Under the pieces are notes generated by a model. It worked only from the letters and a program-made list of their open reading frames with translations, did not search any database and was not told where the DNA came from. A stretch of DNA of 6,809 nucleotides, from positions 1 through 6,809 of the forward strand of contig JAUVAM010000208.1 of the NCBI GenBank assembly GCA_030591745.1, read 5' to 3'. Position numbers and translations under genes: made by a program. This DNA comes from Deltaproteobacteria bacterium. GTDB taxonomy: Bacteria; Myxococcota; B64-G9. This document shows positions 1 through 5,442 of the stretch, one piece after another; positions within the stretch are counted from its first letter, which is position 1; the number at the start of each line of letters is the position of its first letter.

Positions 1-939
1 AGGGAACACCGCCTGTGCCAGAACGTCAGCCTCTACACGCCAGCGTGCGCGCTCACCCGACAGCTCGGTCTCTACAGGCCAGCGTGAGCCAGCAGCGTCC
101 ACCAGTTCAGCTTTGCCCAGGCGTACGCGGGCAATTCCTGCCCGATCAGCGAAGTGGTGACCTGAGTCGCTGGACTCAATGAAGGTCAAGCCGGTGAGTT
201 CTGCCTCGACGACCAGGTCGCTGGCCGCTGTGGAACGCGCCAGGATCCAGGTCACCTCCACACCATCGCTACGTGTCTCGTAATGCTCAATCAGTCCAAC
301 TTCGCTCTCGAGCAATGCTTGGGCCGTGTTACCAACGATCACCCACTGCGGTGTGAACTCGTCGGCACGATACAGTTGGCGCTCGCCATTTGAGACTGTG
401 ACGGTTCGAAACCGTAGCTCTGTGCTGGGATCGTGTTGCGGCAGCGTAGCCGGATCGGGCAAACCCATACCTGGCACAGAAGGGGCTGCCTTCGACGCCA
501 CCCATGGCCCGGCTGCATTGTCTTCCGCTGGCTGATTGGGAGAAAATCGAAATCCACGCCCGTCGAAGACCGCGACATAGGTGCCAGCGCTGGTATGCGG
601 CGACGCTGAGTCGCCAGGCACCTGTATTGCGTGAGACACTCGATTGATTACATCGCCCAGATTCACTCCGCTCAAAGGCGAGCTGTTTTTGGCTCCCTGA
701 ATTGTGCCACTGTCGACTTCCACAGGCGCGCGTCGCCAGAACTCCTGCCCGTAGCGACTGGTCCATACAGGAGCAGTCGCCGCTTCTTTGTGGACCTGAA
801 ACAAAGTGGACTGAGTCGACTCCAGAGACCCCAATGAACCATCGGAATCCGAGCAACCGGTTGCGCTGAGCGTCAATGCTCCGAAAATGCCAACGGCAGC
901 CACGAGGCCACCAATCACAAAATGAGAAAGCTTGGACAT
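1..939 (-). CDS. Large surface lipoprotein, N-terminal part (runs off left edge)
   Basis: An uninterrupted frame of 313 codons runs from an ATG at 939 to the window edge without a stop. The start is supported by an AAAGGAG-type Shine-Dalgarno at 945-953, about 7 bases upstream. Residues 1-29 form a lipoprotein signal: Lys3, a hydrophobic stretch from about residue 7 to 27, and Cys29 in the context SATGC. The -3 residue is Ala rather than the usual Leu, so the lipobox is slightly atypical. The mature part begins with a Ser/Asp/Gly-rich linker. From about residue 165 the chain is predicted beta-rich, with patterns (LYRADEF, GVEVTWILAR, GHHFADRAGIARVRLG, VDAAGSRWPVE, VLAQAVFP) that I recognise from the N-terminal module of large secreted myxobacterial proteins. 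That module usually ends in a (Y/F)P-x-x-x-DP motif, and the window stops just at its FP. The C-terminal part, probably holding repeats that decide function, is not visible. The role is unknown. The gene diverges from the RCC1-like lipoprotein gene. Confidence 0.85.
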   Translation of the reverse strand, partial: MSKLSHFVIGGLVAAVGIFGALTLSATGCSDSDGSLGSLESTQSTLFQVHKEAATAPVWTSRYGQEFWRRAPVEVDSGTIQGAKNSSPLSGVNLGDVINRVSHAIQVPGDSASPHTSAGTYVAVFDGRGFRFSPNQPAEDNAAGPWVASKAAPSVPGMGLPDPATLPQHDPSTELRFRTVTVSNGERQLYRADEFTPQWVIVGNTAQALLESEVGLIEHYETRSDGVEVTWILARSTAASDLVVEAELTGLTFIESSDSGHHFADRAGIARVRLGKAELVDAAGSRWPVETELSGERARWRVEADVLAQAVFP

Positions 940-1343
940 TGCCGCTCTCCTTTCAAACAAAAGGGCCCCCGGTCAGCTGGCCTCTTGTGGCGACCTCTAA
1001 GCTTGAGATCGCCATACCCGTGATTTCGACAAGCAATGATGTATCAAAATATATAAGTGGAAAACATCATACAGATACCTCGCCAGTGGTACCAGATTTT
1101 TAAGAGCCGCTCCGAACCAGGAGTGCGTCGAACCTCCCTACTGTTGCAGTGGTTTGACCCAGTTGATGATCTAGTGACGATTACTATCTATAGGCAATGG
1201 ATGATATCGTTCGGATCTACCCCCGGAAAATCGGGGTGCCAGGTGAATAGTACCGAGGGGGGGAATCGGTGAAATTACATCATGGACGCTGCAGAATGGG
1301 GACGGTAGAGTAGCACTTCGGGACGAGCGAAAGGATTTCACTT
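940..1343. other. 404-base divergent intergenic spacer
   Basis: This spacer separates two divergent lipoprotein genes, so promoters for both should lie here. An AT-rich patch around 1040-1062 is the likeliest promoter area for the leftward gene, but I see no convincing -35/-10 pair. For the rightward gene the TTGACC at 1153 and the TATCTAT region near 1180 are only weak candidates. No coding sequence is convincing. The right part holds the first copy of a 26-base direct repeat (1230-1255), preceded by a run of C that can pair with its GGGG, and followed by seven G in a row. Confidence 0.6.
1230..1255 (+). repeat. 26-base direct repeat, copy 1
   Basis: This segment is identical over all 26 bases to 2931-2956, in the same orientation. 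The bases on either side differ (A before and A after here; G before and G after in copy 2). Its core is GGTGAATAGTACC at 1242-1254. The CCCC at 1221-1224 can pair with the GGGG at 1233-1236 to make a short hairpin. A degenerate second core-like motif, GGTGAAATTAC, lies at 1268-1278. The function is unknown; the end of an insertion element or a dispersed structured repeat are the main options. Confidence 0.85.
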
Positions 1344-2768
1344 ATGCGCCACTCGGTTCTCCATTCTTGTCTACTAGCCGGTGTGTTTGCGGCCTCACTG
1401 GGTGCCTGCGACAACGGGGAATCATTCCAGGTCGGCGGCACCTTGCAAGGGTACGAGCTGGGCAGCCTGTTGGTGCTCCAGTGCAACGACCAGAACTTGC
1501 TCAACCTGACCGCCAACGGTTTCTTTCGCTTCGCGAAGCCGGTGGCCAACAACAAGCCATATGAAGTCACGGTCCTCGACCAGCCGACACACCCCCCCCA
1601 ACTGTGTGAGGTCATAAACGGCAGCGGGATCATCGCGGGGACGAATGTGACCAACATCCTTGTCGAATGTGGTCCGCCCGCGCTCTCGGTCGGCGGAATG
1701 GTGACCGGCTTGGCGGCTGGCGAGCAGATTGTCCTGGTGAACAATGGGGCGGATGACCTGCTGGTCGAGTCCAATGGGCCCTTCACCTTCGAAAGCATGA
1801 TCAAGCAGGGTTCCCAGTACAGGATCCGGGTCCTCTCTCAGCCGTCCGGCGCGGACCAGTTTTGCGCGGTTCACAACGGCACCGGCACCATGGGTGAAGT
1901 CGAGGTCACGGACGTGGAGGTGAGCTGCGCGGACTTCGAACGAGCGGCCGTGACGGCAGGGTATTTCCATTCCTGCGCAATCGCGACGGACGGCACCCTG
2001 GCATGCTGGGGCGACAACAGCTTCGGGCAGTCCGAAGTCCCGGCCCTGGCACAGGCGACACAGGTGGATGCCGGCAAGGATCACACCTGCGTGCTCTACG
2101 AGGATGGGAGCATCGGCTGTTGGGGTTCCGACGCGCAGGGACAATCCAGCCCGCCAGCTGGGTCAGACTTCGTTGCATTGACGAGTGGTGACGCACACGC
2201 CTGTGCCCTGCGCCAAGACGGCGCACTGGCCTGCTGGGGGGACGACGCCGCCGGTCAGAGCAGCCCACCGGCCGGCCAGGACTTCATCCAGATCCAATCA
2301 GGGGCTTGGCACACCTGCGGGCTGCGGGAGGACGGTTCAGTGGCCTGCTGGGGAGACAACCGCTGGCACCAATGCGAGCCCATAGACGGACAGGTCGATC
2401 ACCTGGACGGACAGGGCTTTGTCCAGGTGAGTCCAGGCCAAACACACACTTGCGCACTGCGCTCGAGCGGTAGCGTTGCTTGCATGGGGGCAGGCAATGG
2501 CGCGGGGAGTCCACCGGCCGGCCAGATTTTCGCGTCGCTGTGCGCGGGTGGGGATACCACTTGTGGGGTGGTGGTAGACGGCTCGCTGACTTGCTGGGGA
2601 AGGAACGACTACGAGCAGAACAGCCCGCCGGCCGGTACGGACTTTTTGACCTGCAGCGCGGGTTATACCCACGTATGTGCGGCACGCATGGATGGAAGCA
2701 TCAGCTGTTGGGGCCGGAACAACATGGGTCAGACCATGGTGCCGACCGGGTTGAATTCAGCCGAGTGA
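1344..2768 (+). CDS. RCC1-like repeat lipoprotein (C-terminus truncated by frameshift)
   Basis: The reading frame encodes 474 residues. The ATG follows an AAGGA at 1331-1335 by 8 bases. Residues 1-22 are a lipoprotein signal with lipobox LGAC (Cys22); Asp is at +2, which in enterics keeps lipoproteins in the inner membrane, though that rule may not hold here. Residues about 30-110 and 117-195 are two copies of an extracellular beta-type repeat (VGG..G...G....L.....L.......F.F......Y.V.VL.QP....C.V.NG.G......VT...V.C). From about 203 to the end come seven RCC1-like repeats of about 37 residues with the pattern H-T-C-A-L-x-x-D-G-S-x-x-C-W-G-x-N-x-x-G-Q-SPPAG-x-DF. These should fold as a beta-propeller. 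Nearly every repeat has two Cys, which could form a disulphide and fits an extracytoplasmic location. In bacteria such proteins are usually surface proteins of unknown ligand; a nuclear RCC1 function is not implied. The eighth repeat is present in the DNA but out of frame (see 2751-2854). The gene sits between the two copies of a 26-base direct repeat. Confidence 0.88.
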   Translation: MRHSVLHSCLLAGVFAASLGACDNGESFQVGGTLQGYELGSLLVLQCNDQNLLNLTANGFFRFAKPVANNKPYEVTVLDQPTHPPQLCEVINGSGIIAGTNVTNILVECGPPALSVGGMVTGLAAGEQIVLVNNGADDLLVESNGPFTFESMIKQGSQYRIRVLSQPSGADQFCAVHNGTGTMGEVEVTDVEVSCADFERAAVTAGYFHSCAIATDGTLACWGDNSFGQSEVPALAQATQVDAGKDHTCVLYEDGSIGCWGSDAQGQSSPPAGSDFVALTSGDAHACALRQDGALACWGDDAAGQSSPPAGQDFIQIQSGAWHTCGLREDGSVACWGDNRWHQCEPIDGQVDHLDGQGFVQVSPGQTHTCALRSSGSVACMGAGNGAGSPPAGQIFASLCAGGDTTCGVVVDGSLTCWGRNDYEQNSPPAGTDFLTCSAGYTHVCAARMDGSISCWGRNNMGQTMVPTGLNSAE

Positions 2769-2854
2769 TCAGCGCCTTTGCCCACCGGTGCACCCTGCGC
2801 GATGACGGCTCAATCGTCTGCTGGGGCTTTAACCACACCCTCAATTCTGGCTAA
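2751..2854 (+). pseudogene. Out-of-frame eighth RCC1-like repeat of the preceding gene
   Basis: The upstream frame ends GLNSAE and stop at 2766-2768. From 2753 a different frame reads EFSRVISAFAHRCTLRDDGS, then IVCWGFNHTLNSG and a TAA at 2852-2854. This aligns directly with the preceding repeats (DFLTCSAGYTHVCAARMDGS, then ISCWG). The two frames join if one base is restored near GGGTT at 2748-2752, for example GGGG for GGG, which gives PTGVEFSRV and restores the normal repeat spacing. The intact gene would therefore run 1344-2854. The cause is either a true one-base deletion or a sequencing or assembly error in a short G run. Confidence 0.8.
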
Positions 2855-3005
2855 CGGGCCCCGGTATCACGCAGGGCCGCGGGGGGAAGCTGGCTCCACC
2901 GGGCGAGTTGGCTAGCATTCCGGCCCCCAGATCGGGGTGCCAGGTGAATAGTACCGGTGAAAAGTACCCTCCAAATCGGCATCCTTTGTGAGATTCTACC
3001 TCAAC
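2855..3005. other. Intergenic spacer carrying repeat copy 2
   Basis: No gene is visible between the end of the RCC1-like coding sequence and the tRNA terminator. The left half is GC-rich. The right half holds repeat copy 2 and its tandem core (2931-2968), preceded by GGCCCCC at 2923-2929, which can pair with the GGGG and GCC inside the repeat. Confidence 0.6.
2931..2968 (+). repeat. 26-base direct repeat copy 2 with tandem 13-base core
   Basis: Bases 2931-2956 repeat 1230-1255 perfectly. The core GGTGAATAGTACC at 2943-2955 is followed without a gap by GGTGAAAAGTACC at 2956-2968, which differs at one base. Abutting near-identical short repeats resemble multiple protein-binding sites, such as those near the ends of some insertion sequences (IS21 family elements have this kind of layout). 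No transposase is present, so this is only an analogy. Confidence 0.8.
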
Positions 3006-3039
3006 AAAAAAGGACTCACGGTTGCCCGTGAGCCCTTTT
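3006..3039 (-). terminator. Rho-independent terminator of tRNA-Ala, probably bidirectional
   Basis: On the minus strand the sequence AAAGG-G-CTCACGG, loop GCAA, CCGTGAG-T-CC-TTTTTT forms a long stem with one G-T pair and a tetraloop, followed by six T. It lies 5 bases beyond the tRNA 3' end. On the plus strand the same hairpin ends in TTTT, so it could also stop transcription from the RCC1-like gene. Confidence 0.9.
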
Positions 3040-3044
3040 ACTGA

Positions 3045-3117
<73 letters not shown>

Positions 3118-3129
3118 GTCAGGCCACGG

Positions 3130-3158
3130 ATGATGCCTATCTGAGCCGCCAGCGTCAA
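3130..3158 (-). promoter_or_regulatory. Candidate promoter of tRNA-Ala
   Basis: On the minus strand TTGACG (3153-3158) is followed by a 17-base spacer and CATCAT (3130-3135), ending 12 bases before the tRNA 5' end at 3117. The -35 is strong and the spacing is ideal, but the -10 matches the consensus only partly. Confidence 0.5.
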
Positions 3159-3178
3159 GGCAAAAATGCAGGCCGGCC

Positions 3179-3207
3179 TGGAACTTTCGGGTTTTGGGGG
3201 CTAGGAT
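3179..3207 (+). promoter_or_regulatory. Weak candidate promoter of the AgmX/PglI-domain gene
   Basis: TGGAAC (3179-3184), a 17-base spacer and TAGGAT (3202-3207) lie 34 bases before the ATG at 3242. The -10 matches four of six consensus bases and the -35 three of six. A perfect 12-base palindrome, CAGGCCGGCCTG, at 3169-3180 overlaps the start of the -35. Confidence 0.25.
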
Positions 3208-3241
3208 GTCGGATATCTGAGGCAGTGCTTTAGGAGGCGAG

Positions 3242-3949
3242 ATGAGCCAGGGTGACAATGCGGCTGGTGGACTGGGGATAATCTTTCTGGGGTTGGTGGT
3301 CTTGGCTTTGGTTTGGGGTGGGCAGAAGGTCGTGGGGCTTTTTGATGAGGAGCCGGTGGTGGTGGCTGAGGTCGCCCAGGATGCCGGCGTGGTGGTGGGG
3401 CGGGAAAAAAGTGGAGAGGTTGAAGCCTCGGAGAAAGCTCGGGTGGAATTCCCCCGGCCGGCGAAGGCTCTGGATGCCGCCGCGCGAGCGAAGAGGTTGG
3501 CGGCTATTTTGGCCAAACTGGGACAGGCAAATTTGGAGCGTGCGGATACCTTGCCCGCGGTTGAAAAGCCCCCGTCTTCTGATAGCCACGTTAAGAAAGC
3601 CAGCCAGGCCGTTAAAGGTAGCTTGTCGAAGGAGTTTATTATGGACGCCGTCGGCGAGATCAAACCCCTGCTGAGAGAATGCTATGTGCTGGCCATGGTC
3701 GAAAAATCGAGCCTTGAAGGCAAATTGAAAGTTCGCTTTGAGATCGTCGGCGATGAAGAGTACGGCAGTCTGGTGACCAAGAGTGAAATCGTGGTGGGCG
3801 AGAACGAGGTGGTTCCCTCGGCGCTTTTGGCTGAATGCGTGAAAGAGACCATGTTCGCGCTGGATTTGCCCCCACCCCCGAACGGCGGCAAGATCGTCGT
3901 GACTTATCCCTTTGTGTTCAAGAAAAGCACGCCCCCCGAGGATCAATAG
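3242..3949 (+). CDS. Membrane-anchored AgmX/PglI C-terminal domain protein
   Basis: The protein has 235 residues. The start follows TAGGAGG (3231-3237) by 4 bases. Residues about 11-28 (LGIIFLGLVVLALVWGG) are a single membrane helix with a short cytoplasmic N-terminus. Residues about 38-130 form a charged, Ala-rich linker, with a likely helix at 77-105. Residues about 131-227 match the C-terminal domain seen in Myxococcus AgmX and PglI gliding proteins, a TonB-like fold. The signature runs I..V..I.PLL.ECY (Cys147-Tyr148), L.GKL.VRFEI, a variable turn, LL.ECV (Cys199), then F.LP.PP.GG.I.V.YPF.F. The two Cys are typical of this domain and may pair. The protein probably sits in the inner membrane with this domain in the periplasm and may contact an envelope partner. 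Its role is not known, and it lacks the large additional domains of AgmX itself. It diverges from the tRNA and converges with the next gene, 26 bases away, with no terminator visible between them. Confidence 0.85.
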   Translation: MSQGDNAAGGLGIIFLGLVVLALVWGGQKVVGLFDEEPVVVAEVAQDAGVVVGREKSGEVEASEKARVEFPRPAKALDAAARAKRLAAILAKLGQANLERADTLPAVEKPPSSDSHVKKASQAVKGSLSKEFIMDAVGEIKPLLRECYVLAMVEKSSLEGKLKVRFEIVGDEEYGSLVTKSEIVVGENEVVPSALLAECVKETMFALDLPPPPNGGKIVVTYPFVFKKSTPPEDQ

Positions 3950-3975
3950 GGCCGAAGAGCGCGGATGAAATCTGC

Positions 3976-4554
3976 TTAGCGGATTCGGACGGCCTTGCGG
4001 CGCTTACGGCGTTTGTCCTTGCGGCGGTTGTCGCCTCGGTCTTCTCTTACTTCTTCCCGGGACTCACGCACTTCTTCGCGAGCCATGCGCACCAGCTTGT
4101 CGAGGAGCTTGCGTTTTTTGGCGTAGTGGCTTGCTCCGGCCGTGCCGGCGGAGAAGGGACCCTGCATGGCCATCAGTTGATTGGCGATGGCCCGGGTTTT
4201 GGTGAGATCCCGGCGTTTTTCACGGGCATCCTGGCGATCGTCTCGATCACGTCGGTTGCGTCGGGATTCCCGGTTGGCGTCTTTTGCTTCTTTTTTGGAC
4301 TCGCTCATTTCCTTTTGCATCCAGCGGATCAGGCGCTTGTCGGCGCGTTGCTCGGCGGCCTTGCTGCGTTTGGATCTGGCCTTCTTCCAGTCGCCGACGA
4401 TGTCGATGATGACCTGCAGGTCGCGTTTGTCGTCTCGCAGCTCGCGATGGTCTTTGCGCTGCTCTTGTCGGCTTTTGGCCGAAGCAGGGCTTGCGGGCAG
4501 CAACAAGGCCAGGCTCAGGCTTGCGGAACAGATGATCAAGAAAGAACGAAACAT
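3976..4554 (-). CDS. Secreted Arg-rich coiled-coil protein of unknown function
   Basis: The protein has 192 residues, and I do not recognise the family. Residues 1-26 are a typical Sec signal peptide: Arg3, a hydrophobic core, and an ASA cleavage motif before Lys27. The mature chain is dominated by Arg, Lys, Glu and Asp in long helical runs with heptad-like spacing (for example QEQRKDHRELRDDKRDL and EEVRESREEVREDRGDN). A short less charged break lies near residues 125-145 (MAMQGPFSAGTAGASHY). The last 16 residues are almost purely basic. It should be a periplasmic or extracellular extended coiled coil, perhaps binding an acidic surface such as polysaccharide or nucleic acid; that is inference. 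It is the last gene of the minus-strand operon, and its ATG directly follows the TAA of the peptidase-like gene with no base between. Confidence 0.85.
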   Translation of the reverse strand: MFRSFLIICSASLSLALLLPASPASAKSRQEQRKDHRELRDDKRDLQVIIDIVGDWKKARSKRSKAAEQRADKRLIRWMQKEMSESKKEAKDANRESRRNRRDRDDRQDAREKRRDLTKTRAIANQLMAMQGPFSAGTAGASHYAKKRKLLDKLVRMAREEVRESREEVREDRGDNRRKDKRRKRRKAVRIR

Positions 4555-5442
4555 TTATTTTCTCCTCCCCCTTGGGGGTTTGTTTGCCTCGATTTTCTCC
4601 ATCCAATCAAGAAAGGTACTCCATTTCAAGTGCTTGTGAATCACGTCTGTCCGCTCCTGGGCTTGGGTCGTTTTGCGCATGTCGGCCACGAAGCGTTCAA
4701 GGCGCACGGGATCTTGTCGCTGGAGGTAAAGCAGGACGAAGCGAGCCAGGGCGTAATAGGGCAAGCCCTCGCCGCCATAGAGCACCCGATCGTCGGCTCC
4801 GGCCAATTCTTCCGGGCCCGGCAGGCGACCGGAGCGCTTGGCTGACCTGAGGATGCCCAGCCGATGTTTTGCGCCGAAGCAGAGCTTGCCTTTTGTCAGG
4901 CTTGCGCCTGCGTACAACTCAGCCAGGCCTTCTTCCAGCCACAGGGGAAAGCCACCGGCGTCAGCCAGGAGGGGATGGATCAGCTCGTGTTTCAGGCTGG
5001 CGGGATCCCTGGAGAGGTCGGCGGCCAGCAGACGGTGATAGGGCGCGTAAAAGCCCAGGTTGTGCTGGAAGCGATCCGGGCCGAAGACCTCGGTCACGAA
5101 ACGGCGGTAGGCCGCGTTGGATTCAAAAAGGCAGACCTCCACTTGCTCCGCCGCTTCGAGGCCTCGTTGGTCGCCAGGCAAATTCAGGAAACGTTTTTGC
5201 ACGTCTTGAACCAGCAAGGTGACCATTTGCTTGGCCCAACGCGCTCTTCGCTTCGTGATTTTGCCGCGCAAGCGGAAGTCCACCCGGCTGCGGGTTTTGA
5301 CAAGGCCCAAGATGGGCAAGGCATCGACGGCGGCATGTTGGGGGCGTGCTTCGACTTCCAGGCTAACGGCCTCTGAGGGGAGGGGTAAGGAGAGGCTAAG
5401 GGCGAACGCGGTAGCGAATAACCCGTACACATGATGCTTCAT
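4555..5442 (-). CDS. Secreted HExxH metallopeptidase-like protein (peptidase MA/DUF1570-like)
   Basis: The protein has 295 residues. Residues 1-25 are a Sec signal peptide (hydrophobic core, then LPSEA) with no lipobox Cys. The zinc signature is HELIH at 152-156, with Glu153 as the expected general base. WLEEGLAELYAG follows at 169-180, and Glu171 is the likely third zinc ligand, as in WLxEGxAEY gluzincins. This arrangement, with about 100 residues of beta/alpha sequence before HExxH and a helical C-terminal half (a conserved-looking YGGEGLPYYALARFVLLYL segment at 222-240), matches the peptidase MA-like/DUF1570 group, common in Myxococcota. It probably cleaves a peptide substrate in the periplasm or outside the cell; the substrate is unknown. 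There is no clear Shine-Dalgarno. The start codon overlaps the stop of the upstream gene as ATGA, so translation is likely coupled. A non-proteolytic role cannot be excluded, but all catalytic residues appear present. Confidence 0.85.
   Translation of the reverse strand: MKHHVYGLFATAFALSLSLPLPSEAVSLEVEARPQHAAVDALPILGLVKTRSRVDFRLRGKITKRRARWAKQMVTLLVQDVQKRFLNLPGDQRGLEAAEQVEVCLFESNAAYRRFVTEVFGPDRFQHNLGFYAPYHRLLAADLSRDPASLKHELIHPLLADAGGFPLWLEEGLAELYAGASLTKGKLCFGAKHRLGILRSAKRSGRLPGPEELAGADDRVLYGGEGLPYYALARFVLLYLQRQDPVRLERFVADMRKTTQAQERTDVIHKHLKWSTFLDWMEKIEANKPPRGRRK
4561..4571 (-). promoter_or_regulatory. Shine-Dalgarno of the Arg-rich protein, inside the upstream gene
   Basis: GGGGGAGGAGA on the minus strand is a strong ribosome binding site 7 bases before the ATG at 4554. 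It lies in the last codons of the peptidase-like gene and encodes part of its Arg-Gly-Arg-Arg-Lys tail. Together with the TAA-ATG junction, it suggests coupled translation by terminating or re-initiating ribosomes. Confidence 0.75.

Noticed and set aside
329..856. Open frame of 175 codons on the minus strand inside the left lipoprotein gene
   Set aside because: It is an alternative frame of the longer open frame that starts at 939 with a ribosome site and lipoprotein signal.
1422..2144. Open frame of 240 codons on the minus strand inside the RCC1-like gene
   Set aside because: It is a GC-rich shadow of a gene with clear lipobox and repeat structure on the plus strand.
2748..2768. Programmed ribosomal frameshifting at the RCC1-like gene
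   Set aside because: No heptameric slippery sequence with a downstream stimulatory structure is apparent. A simple one-base loss or sequencing error explains the pattern.
1230..2968. Integron cassette with attC sites, or a complete insertion sequence
   Set aside because: No integron core sites (RYYYAAC/GTTRRRY pair) or inverted ends are seen, and the enclosed gene is not a transposase. Only direct repeats are supported.
3230..3946. Open frame of 238 codons on the minus strand opposite the AgmX/PglI-domain gene
   Set aside because: The plus-strand frame has a good ribosome site, a membrane helix and a recognisable C-terminal domain.
3835..4845. Open frame of 336 codons on the plus strand opposite the Arg-rich and peptidase-like genes
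   Set aside because: The minus-strand frames have signal peptides, a HExxH motif, ribosome sites and tight junctions. This frame overlaps three genes and shows no coherent domain.
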